Positions 1 through 8,019 of a DNA stretch of 64,000 nucleotides are shown here, in pieces. A program made the translations under genes and the position numbers. The stretch comes from Fimenecus sp045613685 (lineage in GTDB: Bacteria; Bacillota; Clostridia; Oscillospirales; Acutalibacteraceae): NCBI GenBank assembly GCA_045613685.1, contig JAZLBL010000017.1, forward strand, positions 8,587 to 72,586, read 5' to 3'. The notes under the pieces are model-generated. The model was not told the DNA's origin. It ran no database searches and worked only from the letters and a program-made list of their open reading frames with translations. Position 1 is the first letter of the stretch. The number at the start of each line of letters is the position of its first letter.

Positions 1-1
1 C

Positions 2-892
2 GGAAGCAGAATGTTTATGTATGCACTTCTTATGGGTATTTTCTCAATTATCACTTACCTTGTTGGTCACAAGATGGTCAAAGAAAGAGTGCCTGCAGTT
101 GAAGACGAAAATGTTGACTTAAAGGGCGTTTATAAAGGACTTTTCAAATCAAGACCTTTCGTGTTGCTCACATTGTCAGGTGTTCTTATCAGCGGTCAGC
201 TTCAATTCGGCTCATTCAACACCTATCTTTATAAAAACTACTTTACAAATACAGGTCTTAGCATTGTGGGTACAATCTGTAACTATCTTCCGATGGTAAT
301 ACTTATTTTGTTCACACCAAAGCTCTCTGCTAAATACGGAAAAAAAGAACTTTGCGGAAGAATGTCAATTGTTTCTGCAATAACATCTGTATTCCTTTTT
401 GTTACTGCAAACAATCAAGACTTCATTATGTGGATTAACCCAACACAGGGTATTTATCCTGCTTGGCTTTATATGCTTTGCCTTCTTCTTATCGGTTTCG
501 GTTATACATTTGTCAGCCTTACTTGCTGGGCAGTTGTTATGGACGTTATCGACTATCAGGAATATAAGACAGGCATCCGTAATGAAAGTGCAGTTTATTC
601 AGCTTACACATTTGGTCGCCAATTCGGTCAGGCGATTGCTGATGCGGGTGGACTTTTCCTTCTTCAATGGGCAAAATATGATAGCCTTACAGCAGGTAAT
701 GGTTTCATTGCTGAAAACGACACAAGTAACAAGATTATGTTCATCTGCACAATAATTCCTGCGATTGTTTACACAAGTGTATGGCTTATCTTCAGGTTTG
801 GTTATCCTCTCACAAAAGAAAAGATGGAACCAATTTATGTAGCACTTCGTGAAAAACACGAAAAAGAAGCACAAGAAAAAGCAGACGCTTAA
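2..892 (+). CDS. GPH/MFS-type sugar-cation symporter, C-terminal part (5' truncated by window)
   Basis: The reading frame is open from the window edge, so the gene begins upstream; about 297 codons are visible, whereas the family is usually 450-500 residues. The visible part has about seven hydrophobic segments. A charged cytoplasmic loop (VKERVPAVEDENVDLKG) lies between the first two, as in the central loop of glycoside-pentoside-hexuronide (GPH, MFS_2) permeases. Near the end come VMDVIDYQEYKTG and NESAVYSAYTFGRQFGQA, which fit the conserved late-half motifs of that family. These carriers import oligosaccharides or glycosides with a cation. The substrate cannot be told. A strong terminator follows, so this is the last gene of its transcript. 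Confidence 0.85.
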   Translation, partial: GSRMFMYALLMGIFSIITYLVGHKMVKERVPAVEDENVDLKGVYKGLFKSRPFVLLTLSGVLISGQLQFGSFNTYLYKNYFTNTGLSIVGTICNYLPMVILILFTPKLSAKYGKKELCGRMSIVSAITSVFLFVTANNQDFIMWINPTQGIYPAWLYMLCLLLIGFGYTFVSLTCWAVVMDVIDYQEYKTGIRNESAVYSAYTFGRQFGQAIADAGGLFLLQWAKYDSLTAGNGFIAENDTSNKIMFICTIIPAIVYTSVWLIFRFGYPLTKEKMEPIYVALREKHEKEAQEKADA

Positions 893-903
893 TTTTAAAA
901 ATG

Positions 904-934
904 AAAACGGTAGAGATTTTCTCTACCGTTTTTT
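904..934 (+). terminator. Intrinsic terminator after the transporter
   Basis: Ten-base-pair stem AACGGTAGAG/CTCTACCGTT with a short T-rich loop, followed by a run of six T. Confidence 0.9.
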
Positions 935-979
935 GTATGTAAAAAAGAAAAAAGCCCATAATAATTATGGGTGATAAGA

Positions 980-1213
980 ATGAAAAATGAAAAAGAAAAG
1001 TTTCCACATTATGAAGAACTTGAAGAAAACGTGACGTATTTTCCAGATAGTCCTGAGTCCCCATATGAAATGGTGAATAAATATGGAACTTATGAAATTC
1101 AACCAACAGCAGAAACCGAAAATAGTTTTCCAACCATTGCACAAGGCTTACCAAAGCACAGAAAAAAGCCGTCAACCAAGCAAGGCGCACAACGCAAAAA
1201 AGATTCAATTTAA
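980..1213 (+). CDS. Small hydrophilic protein of unknown function
   Basis: The 77-residue product has no membrane segment. It is acidic at the N-terminus (EELEENVTYF, PDSPESPYE) and strongly basic at the C-terminus (KHRKKPSTKQGAQRKKDS). I do not recognise a domain. I chose the ATG at 980 because GGGTGAT lies five bases upstream; a GTG at 971 is in frame but overlaps that site. The gene stands alone between the transporter terminator and the tRNA promoter. The charge split suggests a nucleic-acid- or membrane-associated small protein, but that is only a guess. The clean ribosome binding site and the proline-rich, non-random composition support a real gene. Confidence 0.6.
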   Translation: MKNEKEKFPHYEELEENVTYFPDSPESPYEMVNKYGTYEIQPTAETENSFPTIAQGLPKHRKKPSTKQGAQRKKDSI

Positions 1214-1241
1214 AAATATTAAAAAATTTTTAAAAAAGTGC

Positions 1242-1270
1242 TTGACAGTGTCGATTTCCTTTGATATAAT
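1242..1270 (+). promoter_or_regulatory. Sigma-A promoter of tRNA-Leu
   Basis: Perfect consensus: TTGACA, 17-bp spacer, TATAAT, ending 30 bases before the tRNA. Confidence 0.95.
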
Positions 1271-1300
1271 GTCTCTTGCGTTCGAGAGAACGACCGATAT

Positions 1301-1384
1301 GCGAGAGTGGCGGAATCGGCAGACGCGCACGTTTGAGGGGCGTGTGGTAATCCCGTACGGGTTCAAGTCCCGTCTCTCGCACCA
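1301..1384 (+). tRNA. tRNA-Leu (anticodon GAG)
   Basis: Acceptor stem GCGAGAG/CTCTCGC, the D-arm region TGGCGGAATCGGCAGAC typical of tRNA-Leu, and anticodon stem CACGT/GCGTG around the loop TTGAGGG (anticodon GAG, reading CUC/CUU). It has a class II variable arm and the T-arm GGGTTCAAGTCCC. Discriminator A and CCA are encoded. It stands alone with its own promoter and terminator. Confidence 0.97.
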
Positions 1385-1424
1385 AGAAAAGAGATAACAC
1401 ATCTGTGTTATCTCTTTTCTTTTT
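1385..1424 (+). terminator. tRNA terminator
   Basis: A 15-bp AT-rich stem (AGAAAAGAGATAACAC with its complement) starts directly after the CCA end and is followed by T5. Confidence 0.95.
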
Positions 1425-1463
1425 GTAAAAATGAAGGGACTTGAGCCCGAGAGGGTTCGAGCG

Positions 1464-1500
1464 TAAAAAAACGAGATAGGCTCAAGCCTATCTCGTTTTT
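1464..1500. terminator. Bidirectional terminator between tRNA-Leu and the acyltransferase-type gene
   Basis: Stem AAAACGAGATAGGCT with its complement, bounded by A and T runs on both sides so it can act on either strand. Just upstream (1440-1461) lies a 9-bp hairpin with a GAGA tetraloop of unknown role. Confidence 0.9.
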
Positions 1501-1504
1501 CATT

Positions 1505-2779
1505 TTAACCTATAATTGTATTAATGTTTTTCTCCATAAGTGAGAAGAAATCATTAACGATTTTCTTGTCTTCTTCGTTTCCGCGAACACACATTGAAAG
1601 TGTAATCACATTTTTATATGTTGTTGCTGTGAGAAGCACAAATGGCTTATATTTAACAGCACCGGACATAAATGCATCTGTTGGCTCATGACCTGCAAGT
1701 GCAAAATCTGAACCTTTGAGCAAACCGATATTACTCATAGCCATAAGTGGATTTGAGTAGCCGATTTTAATAATTTCTTCACTTGCTGCATGGGGAAGAA
1801 TGTTATAACCGAAGTTAAGAAGTGGTAATCCATAAAGACCCATAAATTTGTCTTTTTTAAACTTGTTTGAACTGCGCACTACATATTTGATTGTTTCAAA
1901 AATATCTCTGCCACGTTCAGGAATTGCACATTGCATCCATGAAGTGTGGTTAGTGAAACCCTTGTCTTCAACATTATCCATATGGCGACGAAGGTCGATT
2001 GCATTTGAAATCATAACCTTATCAGTTGCTGGATATCCAGCAAGTTCATATACACTATAAAAATAACTTGCAAGAAGCAATTCGTTGATTGTTGCGCCTA
2101 ATTCTTTGCCCTTGACTTTGAGTTTCGCAAATGTTTCTTCGCTAAATCTCTTTCTTGCGATAAAACTCTTATCACGGATATTGTTTGGTGTAAGTGGGAA
2201 TTTGTGATTATCCTTTGCGTTAATGTTTTTGAAAAGGCGTTGAGCAACACCTGCTTCAGTTTGCGAAAATCCTGAATAAACATCATCATAAGAACGAGAG
2301 CCTGTTCTGAAATCAACAGGACTAATTCTGTCAGTTACATATTTACTATAATTTTCGCAGAATGCTTGCAAGAAATATTTAAGGTCGCCACCGTCCATAC
2401 ACATATGGTTTTCAACCATACAAAGAGTGCTTTTGCCATCTTTGATAAAGAGAGCGATTTTCATTTGAATATCTGCTTCTGGTGGAATATATTGAGTGAG
2501 AAACTCTTCCACTGCATCTTCAACATTTTCAGGGTAAGAAACTGTGAAAACATCATCAATGTCATAAGGTTTAACTTCCCAATGAGTTGAGAGCTTTGTG
2601 TCAACAAATTTTGAGTGAAGCACAGGTGCTTTTTCAAATGCACAGATAATAACTGTTTTGAGTGCTTCAATATCAGGAATAAAATCATAGTTGAGTTCAA
2701 CATGGACCATACGGTCGTTGAAATCACGGAACAAATAATGCATTTTGTCCCAAAGTTCAGCGGTTAATCTGCGTTCCAT
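1505..2779 (-). CDS. Condensation/alcohol-acetyltransferase superfamily protein (HXXXDG)
   Basis: The 424-residue soluble protein carries HMCMDGG around residue 128. This matches the HXXXDG catalytic motif of the CoA-dependent acyltransferase superfamily (chloramphenicol acetyltransferase, NRPS condensation, PapA and alcohol acetyltransferase families). In that fold the His acts as general base for acyl transfer to an alcohol or amine. The overall pattern (FRDFNDRMVHVELNYDFIPD at the start, later ISNAIDLRRHMD) resembles the stand-alone 'alcohol acetyltransferase' group. The start overlaps the stop of the upstream membrane gene as TAATG, so translation is probably coupled and the pair may work together, for example in modifying an envelope lipid or glycan. 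The substrate is unknown. Confidence 0.75.
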   Translation of the reverse strand: MERRLTAELWDKMHYLFRDFNDRMVHVELNYDFIPDIEALKTVIICAFEKAPVLHSKFVDTKLSTHWEVKPYDIDDVFTVSYPENVEDAVEEFLTQYIPPEADIQMKIALFIKDGKSTLCMVENHMCMDGGDLKYFLQAFCENYSKYVTDRISPVDFRTGSRSYDDVYSGFSQTEAGVAQRLFKNINAKDNHKFPLTPNNIRDKSFIARKRFSEETFAKLKVKGKELGATINELLLASYFYSVYELAGYPATDKVMISNAIDLRRHMDNVEDKGFTNHTSWMQCAIPERGRDIFETIKYVVRSSNKFKKDKFMGLYGLPLLNFGYNILPHAASEEIIKIGYSNPLMAMSNIGLLKGSDFALAGHEPTDAFMSGAVKYKPFVLLTATTYKNVITLSMCVRGNEEDKKIVNDFFSLMEKNINTIIG

Positions 2780-3579
2780 TAGTCCTCAACCTCCTGTTTA
2801 TACATAAAGTATTTCACATTGCCAACAACGATTGACAAAATAAAAATCAAATCAGCAACAAGACCCAAAAAGATAATTGACCAACCTGTGAACCAACCAA
2901 TTACATTATATGCTGCGAGAATTATATAAAGCATTGTTGCCATAATTGGCATATAAACAAAAAGTGAAATAGTTCTGAATTTCTGTTTTGTCGCGAATGC
3001 AAAAACAAGGTCACATACAAGTGCTAAAATAATACCACCTGGAAGAATTGGCCAGAAAACGAGTTCTGGAATCATCACAAGCCAGAAAAGGAACACAAAC
3101 ACTGTGAAAATCATAACGCAACCAGCAATAAGCACTCGTGCTATTGGGTGGAATATTCTTCTCATATGACAGAGTTTCTTGATGCCGAAACTTGTATAGA
3201 AAATTATCATTGCGAAAATTCCACCAACAATAATAAGCCAGGTTTTATCCCATGCTTTTGTTGCATTGCTTATTGAGAAATAAGCTACAAACATTGATAT
3301 GAAGAAAATAAGACCACCGATTGGTAAAATAACTTTAAGAAGCTTTGATAATCTTCTTTTTCTTTCTTCTTTTTCAAATTTTGCAAAATTACCTTTGATG
3401 TCAGGATATTCACTTGCAATTAAATCTGCAAGAACTTTTTCGTCCTTTAAACCTGCGTGAGTCATTTCATTAGCTCTGTCTGTCATCTCATCAAGAATTT
3501 TTTTCTTATAGAGATAAGCCATATGATTGTCTTTCAAATCAGCGCAGGAGGTTTCAATGTATTCAATAAAATCTTTCAT
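2779..3579 (-). CDS. Multi-pass membrane protein, partner of the HXXXDG protein
   Basis: The 266-residue product has a cytoplasmic N-terminal region of about 85 residues rich in charged helices (KKKILDEMTDRANEMTHAG, KFEKEERKRR). About six membrane segments follow. The N-terminal helices resemble the short 'permease prefix/DUF1700-like' cytoplasmic domains seen before membrane segments in Firmicutes, but I would not assign a family. It is the first gene of a two-gene operon with a clear promoter, and the downstream acyltransferase-type gene overlaps its stop. AGGAGG-type site TTGGAGGCG lies eight bases before the ATG. A supporting role for acyl-group or lipid handling is inference from context only. 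Confidence 0.7.
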   Translation of the reverse strand: MKDFIEYIETSCADLKDNHMAYLYKKKILDEMTDRANEMTHAGLKDEKVLADLIASEYPDIKGNFAKFEKEERKRRLSKLLKVILPIGGLIFFISMFVAYFSISNATKAWDKTWLIIVGGIFAMIIFYTSFGIKKLCHMRRIFHPIARVLIAGCVMIFTVFVFLFWLVMIPELVFWPILPGGIILALVCDLVFAFATKQKFRTISLFVYMPIMATMLYIILAAYNVIGWFTGWSIIFLGLVADLIFILSIVVGNVKYFMYKQEVED

Positions 3580-3617
3580 AAATTCGCCTCCAATGTAATC
3601 ATATTAATTACGATTTT

Positions 3618-3646
3618 AGTATAGCAGAAAAGTTTTCTTCTCGCAA
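3618..3646 (-). promoter_or_regulatory. Promoter of the membrane protein / acyltransferase operon
   Basis: On the minus strand: TTGCGA, 17-bp spacer, TATACT, about 39 bases before the start codon. Confidence 0.75.
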
Positions 3647-3709
3647 CAAAAAACTTTCGCTAACAAGGCTTATTTTATTGCGAATTTGTAAATTTTTCTA
3701 TATATTCAG

Positions 3710-3784
3710 GTTTACATAGGTGTAAACTCTGGTTTGCAATGCATATTTTCTTTACTTATTCATGAAAAAATGCTAATATATTAT
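3710..3784 (+). promoter_or_regulatory. Promoter and candidate operators of the XRE-membrane gene
   Basis: A perfect inverted repeat GTTTACA-TAGG-TGTAAAC (3710-3727) is followed by TTGCAATGCATA (3734-3745). Then comes a promoter TTTACT-17 bp-TAATAT (3751-3779) lying in TGCTAATATATTAT. The same three motifs recur before the PadR gene near 59.4 kb. Confidence 0.7.
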
Positions 3785-3807
3785 AAAGAAAAGGGAGGTA
3801 GCAACCA

Positions 3808-4746
3808 ATGGCTAAAAAAACCTTATATGTTTTTCGTGCAGAAAACGGAATCTGGCGAAATGAATTAAGCGAAAAAATCGGAATTGATGAACAGACTCTC
3901 AAACAGATTGAAGATGCACCCGAAGTGCCACAGGAAATTGCAGAAAAAGTTGTAACAGCTTATAATTTGCCAGAAGACTATTTTACAGTTGACCCAAATG
4001 CTAAAGATAAGAGATATAAACCGAAAAATCCATTTAAATATTTCTTAAAAGTTTCACTTGCTTGGGAATTCTTAATAGCAATAATTTTTGCGGTTGTAAT
4101 GTTCCCTACAACAATGGCGGGGGCTTTAGGCTCAGGTGATAACATTCTTTTTGATTTACTCGAAACTCTTTGCAAGGCACTGATAATTGCATTTTCTGGT
4201 GTTTATCTCACATCGTATATTGTTAAAAAAACAGTTTATGGCAAACAGATTACGCAGTATGATTATATCTATCCTTATTTGCCAGCACAAATTGCTCTTT
4301 GTTTAGAAATTGTTGTGCAGTTAGTTCCAGCGATTTTTTCACAGAAAACCGATAGTGTGATACTTCCTATCGTTGTCGGAGCTGTGTATGGGTTTATCGC
4401 TCTTATTATTCAGGGCGTATTCACGGCGGTACTTCTCAAATCGAGAGTTGAAGAAGACGAGAAAAAGAGAACAAAGACAGTCAAGAAATTAGCAGTTTTA
4501 GCAATTATATCAACAGCGGTTTACACTTTGTTCATTATTTCAGCTTCAATGGTTTCAAATGGTATGATTGCACCATTAAAACTTGCGACACTTTGTCTGG
4601 AACTTATTCTTTTGATTCTTGTGAGTTTTGGTATCATAATCGGTGAAAAGAGAATGCCAAAACTTAATAAGTTGTGGTTTGTAGCATTACCACTTATAGC
4701 AATGCTTTTGCCAACGCTTTTAAATATGATTAGTATGTTGTTCTAA
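3808..4746 (+). CDS. XRE-type helix-turn-helix protein with C-terminal membrane domain
   Basis: Residues 1-55 form a short Cro/CI-like helix-turn-helix (RNELSEKIGIDEQTLKQIE, then PQEIAEKVVTAYNLPEDYFTV). The remainder, from about residue 70, has seven predicted membrane segments, split by a basic loop (EEDEKKRTKTVKK). Such one-component membrane regulators sense envelope or membrane signals and bind DNA while anchored. AGGGAGGT lies ten bases before the ATG. The promoter region has a perfect palindrome, so autoregulation is plausible. No neighbour on the same strand shares the transcript; a terminator follows at once. The function of the membrane domain is unknown. Confidence 0.75.
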   Translation: MAKKTLYVFRAENGIWRNELSEKIGIDEQTLKQIEDAPEVPQEIAEKVVTAYNLPEDYFTVDPNAKDKRYKPKNPFKYFLKVSLAWEFLIAIIFAVVMFPTTMAGALGSGDNILFDLLETLCKALIIAFSGVYLTSYIVKKTVYGKQITQYDYIYPYLPAQIALCLEIVVQLVPAIFSQKTDSVILPIVVGAVYGFIALIIQGVFTAVLLKSRVEEDEKKRTKTVKKLAVLAIISTAVYTLFIISASMVSNGMIAPLKLATLCLELILLILVSFGIIIGEKRMPKLNKLWFVALPLIAMLLPTLLNMISMLF

Positions 4747-4751
4747 AAAAG

Positions 4752-4780
4752 AAAATCCTCTGCGATGCAGAGGATTTTTA
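4752..4780. terminator. Bidirectional terminator
   Basis: Stem AAAATCCTCTGC/GCAGAGGATTTT with GAT loop. A-rich and T-rich flanks serve both the XRE-membrane gene and the converging oadG-like gene. Confidence 0.9.
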
Positions 4781-4794
4781 CTTTTATTTTATTT

Positions 4795-4983
4795 TCATTT
4801 ATCGTTCTTATCTTTCTTTGTGAACTTTGGAACAAGTTTGTTAAGTGCAGTTGTGATAAGAATAAGCACACCCATAACAATGATAATGCAAACCATACCG
4901 ATAACCATATACTTAATATTATAAACAAAGTTCATTGGCTCAAACATAAAAGCCATGAAAGTAACAAACAAGTTTTCTAACAT
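4795..4983 (-). CDS. OadG-like small membrane subunit of a sodium-pump decarboxylase
   Basis: The 62-residue product has a single strong membrane segment near the middle (YMVIGMVCIIIVMGVLILI) and a lysine-rich cytoplasmic tail (KFTKKDKNDK). This fits OadG/MmdD-type gamma subunits, which hold the carboxyltransferase on the membrane beta subunit. The usual Pro-rich linker and zinc-binding tail are missing, so it is a minimal version. I chose the ATG at 4983 because AAGGAG, overlapping the oadB stop, lies eight bases upstream; an in-frame GTG at 4992 would be too close to it. Position three bases behind oadB supports a shared complex. Confidence 0.6.
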   Translation of the reverse strand: MLENLFVTFMAFMFEPMNFVYNIKYMVIGMVCIIIVMGVLILITTALNKLVPKFTKKDKNDK

Positions 4984-4995
4984 ATTGCACACTCC

Positions 4996-6141
4996 TTACA
5001 TAAAGAAACTAAGGATAAGACCACCTGCAATAACAGATGCAATCTGACCTGAAACGTTTACGCCTATTGAATGCATAAGAAGGAAGTTCTGTGGGTCTTC
5101 TGCAAGGCCCATTTTGTGAACGATACGACCTGACATTGGGAATGCAGAGATACCAGCAGCACCAATCATTGGGTTAATCTTTTTACCCTTTGGTAAGAAG
5201 ATGTTGAGAATCTTTGCAAACATAACGCCACCAACTGTGTCGAAAATGAAAGCAACAAGACCAAGACCAAGAATAAGAAGAGTGTTTGGAGCAAGGAATG
5301 ATTCATAGTGCATCTTTGTTGCGATTGTAATGCCAAGGAAGATTGTGATAAGGTTTGCGAGAACCTTTTGTGCTGTTTCTGAAAGTGAGTTAAGAACACC
5401 ACATTCACGGATGAGGTTACCAAACATCAAGAAACCAACAAGTGAAACTGATGCTGGAGCAACAAGACCTGCAACAACTGTGATAATGATTGGGAAAAGA
5501 ATTCTTGTAAGCTTTGTAACTTCTGTCTGTGAATAAGGCATACGAATCATACGTTCTTTCTTAGTTGTGCAAAGCTTGATGAATGGTGGTTGAATAATTG
5601 GAACAAGAGCCATATATGAATATGCAGCAACCATGATAGCACCAAGATATTCAGAGTTAAGCTTGTTAGCAACAACGATTGATGTAGGACCGTCAGCAGC
5701 ACCGATAATAGCGATTGAAGCTGCGTCGTTGATTGGGAAGAAAATTGATGCAAGGCAGAGTGTGAAGAAAATACCAAACTGTGCTGCAGCTCCAAAAATC
5801 ATAAGTTTTGGATTTGAGAGAAGTGGACCGAAGTCAATCATCGCACCGATACCGATGAAAAGAATGAGTGGGAACAATTCGTTTGCGATACCTGCACCGA
5901 AGAGTACATCGAGTGCACCAACTTCAAGTTCACCATTTTCAGCCATCTGAGTGATAGCGCCTGAGAAAGGCAAGTTAACAAGAATAGCGCCAAAGCCCAT
6001 AGGCAAAAGAAGGGTAGGCTCCATTTCCTTTTTGATTGCAAGATAAATAAGCAATCCGCCGATAGCCCACATTACGAGCATTCTCCAGTCAAGTGCGAAG
6101 AAATTTTCGTAAAGGATTTCGAAATTTTTAAGAAATTCCAT
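4996..6141 (-). CDS. oadB: Sodium ion-translocating decarboxylase beta subunit (OadB/MmdB/GcdB family)
   Basis: The 381-residue protein is almost entirely membrane-spanning. It carries family hallmarks: FPLILFIGIGAMIDFGPLL, IIGAADGPTSIV (the conserved GAADGPT region containing the sodium-site Asp), and GAAGISAFPMSGRIV with NFLLMHSIGVNVSGQI near the end. The beta subunit couples decarboxylation of a biotin-bound carboxyl group (from oxaloacetate, methylmalonyl-CoA or glutaconyl-CoA) to export of sodium ions. Length is normal. The alpha (carboxyltransferase) and biotin carrier genes are not in this window, so the substrate is undetermined. AAGGAG lies nine bases before the ATG, and a clear minus-strand promoter is present. 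Confidence 0.93.
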   Translation of the reverse strand: MEFLKNFEILYENFFALDWRMLVMWAIGGLLIYLAIKKEMEPTLLLPMGFGAILVNLPFSGAITQMAENGELEVGALDVLFGAGIANELFPLILFIGIGAMIDFGPLLSNPKLMIFGAAAQFGIFFTLCLASIFFPINDAASIAIIGAADGPTSIVVANKLNSEYLGAIMVAAYSYMALVPIIQPPFIKLCTTKKERMIRMPYSQTEVTKLTRILFPIIITVVAGLVAPASVSLVGFLMFGNLIRECGVLNSLSETAQKVLANLITIFLGITIATKMHYESFLAPNTLLILGLGLVAFIFDTVGGVMFAKILNIFLPKGKKINPMIGAAGISAFPMSGRIVHKMGLAEDPQNFLLMHSIGVNVSGQIASVIAGGLILSFFM

Positions 6142-6205
6142 GTTTATTTCTCCTTTGTTCTTTTAATAAGTAAAAGTTAATGTCAAAAAAACACCAACTT
6201 ACTCC

Positions 6206-6234
6206 ATTATAACGATATTTTATCACAATTTGAA
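6206..6234 (-). promoter_or_regulatory. Promoter of oadB
   Basis: Minus strand TTCAAA, 17-bp spacer, TATAAT, about 65 bases upstream of the start. Confidence 0.7.
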
Positions 6235-6275
6235 AAATTTTCAATAGAAATAGTAAACAAAGTAGAATAAATTCA

Positions 6276-6304
6276 TTGAAAAAATAATAGTCAAGTGATA
6301 TAAT
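6276..6304 (+). promoter_or_regulatory. Promoter of the DUF554 gene
   Basis: TTGAAA, 17-bp spacer, TATAAT, 28 bases before the ATG. Confidence 0.85.
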
Positions 6305-6332
6305 CATCACATTCTTTTGTGGATGTGATTGA

Positions 6333-7073
6333 ATGTTTGGTTTAGGAACAATTATAAATACAGTTCTTGTTATTTTAGGTGGACTTATAGGTCTTCTTTT
6401 TAAGAAGGGTATTAAAGAAAGATACGAAAAGACTTTAATGGCTGCTTGTGGTGTTTCAACAATATTTATTGGTGTTACTGGTACATTACAAGGTATGCTT
6501 ACTGTTGTTGATGGCAAAATTCAGACTCAAGGCACAATGCTTCTCATTTTTTCATTCGTTTTCGGCGGTCTGATGGGTGAATTTATAAATATTGAAAAGA
6601 GAATGGATGACCTTGGTGAAAAGCTGAAGAAAATGTTCCACGCAGAGAAAGATAATAAGTTTGTTGACGGCTTTGTGAACACTTCACTCATTATCTGTGT
6701 CGGTGCAATGGCTATTGTAGGCTCAATTCAGGACGGACTTACAGGGGATTATTCAATGCTTACTGCAAAAGCAGTTTTGGACCTTGTAATCGTTGTTATT
6801 ATGACATCTACCTATGGTTTAGGTGCAATTTGTTCTGCTATTCCAATTTTTGTTTATCAAGGTGGAATCACTTTGTTCGGTCATTTTGCAGGGAATGTTA
6901 TAAGCGACGAATTGATTGGCTATCTTTCTTATGTTGGTTCTGCACTTATATTCTGTGTAGGCATAAATATTACATTTGGTAAAAAAATCAGGGTAGGTAA
7001 TCTTTTACCTGCATTGCTTGTGCCCGTAATTTATGTAGTAGGAAAACACCTGTTTGAGATAATAAATATTTAA
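6333..7073 (+). CDS. DUF554 family membrane protein (YdfK-like)
   Basis: The 246-residue protein has about seven membrane segments. It starts FGLGTIINTVLVILGGLIGLL and continues with GALIGEFINIE-like and FVNTSLIICVGAMAIVGSIQDGL stretches that are typical of DUF554. Length is normal for the family (225-250). The molecular role is not established; the glycine-rich helices suggest a small-molecule transporter or channel. GGATGTGAT precedes the ATG. It is monocistronic, between its own promoter and a terminator. Confidence 0.88.
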   Translation: MFGLGTIINTVLVILGGLIGLLFKKGIKERYEKTLMAACGVSTIFIGVTGTLQGMLTVVDGKIQTQGTMLLIFSFVFGGLMGEFINIEKRMDDLGEKLKKMFHAEKDNKFVDGFVNTSLIICVGAMAIVGSIQDGLTGDYSMLTAKAVLDLVIVVIMTSTYGLGAICSAIPIFVYQGGITLFGHFAGNVISDELIGYLSYVGSALIFCVGINITFGKKIRVGNLLPALLVPVIYVVGKHLFEIINI

Positions 7074-7089
7074 AAGATGCGTTTTTGAA

Positions 7090-7123
7090 GTCCCTTGACT
7101 GATTTTCAGTCAGGGGGCTTTTT
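7090..7123 (+). terminator. Terminator after the DUF554 gene
   Basis: Thirteen-pair stem GTCCCTTGACTGA/TCAGTCAGGGGGC (some G-T pairs), then T5. Confidence 0.85.
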
Positions 7124-7171
7124 CTGTCCTTTTTCACAAATTGAATGAATATAATTCGGTAAACTGTTGCA

Positions 7172-7200
7172 TTGTCAAAGTTTTGCCGTGGGTGTATAAT
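7172..7200 (+). promoter_or_regulatory. Promoter of the HydS-like operon
   Basis: TTGTCA, 17-bp spacer, TATAAT, 35 bases before the first gene. Confidence 0.85.
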
Positions 7201-7235
7201 ATTTTTATATATACTTTTGGCAGGGGGTCAAAAAT

Positions 7236-7586
7236 ATGAAAGTTTTTGAAATTAAAGAAATTCTCGATGCAGAGATAATTTGTGGTGAAGAATTTTTAGA
7301 CCGTGATGTTTTCACTGCTTGTGGTAGTGATATGATGAGCGATGTTCTTGCATATGTTAAAGAACAAGCAGTGCTTTTGTCAGGTCTTGTTAATCCACAG
7401 GTTGTCAGAACTGCAGAAATGATGGATATGCAATGTATAGTGTTTGTTCGTGGCAAGCAACCTGACCAAGGGATTATCGACCTTGCCCGTGACCGTGACA
7501 TTGTTCTTTTATCTACAAAAGAGACAATGTTTGCATCTTGTGGAATGCTCTATGAAAAGGGACTCAGGGGAGGAGCATTGAAATGA
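7236..7586 (+). CDS. DRTGG-domain protein, first copy
   Basis: The 116-residue soluble protein matches the small DRTGG-domain proteins found beside HydS-type [FeFe]-hydrogenase genes: it starts with KVFEIKEILDAEIICGEEFL and contains the segment SGLVNPQVVRTAEMMDMQCIVFVRG. DRTGG domains are thought to bind small ligands; no catalytic residues are known. GGGGG lies nine bases upstream of the ATG. The stop overlaps the next start by four bases (ATGA), so the products are made together. A second, shorter copy lies after the hydrogenase gene. A role in sensing redox or hydrogen state with its neighbours is inferred from context. Confidence 0.85.
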   Translation: MKVFEIKEILDAEIICGEEFLDRDVFTACGSDMMSDVLAYVKEQAVLLSGLVNPQVVRTAEMMDMQCIVFVRGKQPDQGIIDLARDRDIVLLSTKETMFASCGMLYEKGLRGGALK

Positions 7587-8005
7587 GTAATCTTAAATTG
7601 CATTACAATGTTCCAGGTGATGATTTTACCCGTGCAGGTGAAGCATCGGGCTCAGTTAAAAGAACACTCAAAGATTTAGGGTTTAGTCCTGAAATGGTGA
7701 GAAAGGTTGTTATTGCTCTTTATGAAGCAGAAATCAACCTTGTAATTCACGCAGGTGGTGGCGAAATTGATATTGAAATTTCACCTGAATGTGTGGATAT
7801 GGTACTCGCTGACAAAGGTCCTGGAATTCCAGATATTGAATTGGCTATGAAAGAAGGCTATTCAACAGCACCCGATAATGTGCGTTCATTGGGATTTGGT
7901 GCAGGTATGGGACTTCCTAATATCAAAAAATACACCGACGAAATGAAAATCGACTCTATTGTCGGTGAAGGTACAACAATGTACCTTAAAGTATATAATA
8001 ATTGA
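7583..8005 (+). CDS. ATP-binding (HATPase, anti-sigma/RsbW-like) protein
   Basis: The 140-residue protein is a lone GHKL ATPase domain. It has the N-box around ALYEAEINLVIHAGGG, the G1 box VLADKGPGIPD (DxGxGI) and the G2 region GFGAGMGLPNIKKYTDE. There is no dimerisation or phospho-acceptor His domain, so it resembles RsbW-type serine kinases rather than a classical histidine kinase. In HydS-type clusters such a protein is a candidate output module. It overlaps the upstream DRTGG gene by four bases, and GGGGAGGAG precedes the start. The target is unknown; no sigma factor or anti-anti-sigma gene is nearby. Confidence 0.85.
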   Translation: MSNLKLHYNVPGDDFTRAGEASGSVKRTLKDLGFSPEMVRKVVIALYEAEINLVIHAGGGEIDIEISPECVDMVLADKGPGIPDIELAMKEGYSTAPDNVRSLGFGAGMGLPNIKKYTDEMKIDSIVGEGTTMYLKVYNN

Positions 8006-8019
8006 TAAGAGTGATAGAA

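Noticed and set aside
1440..1461. tRNA remnant (GGGTTCGAGCG resembles a T-arm)
   Set aside because: Only a 9-bp hairpin with GAGA loop; no acceptor or anticodon arms.
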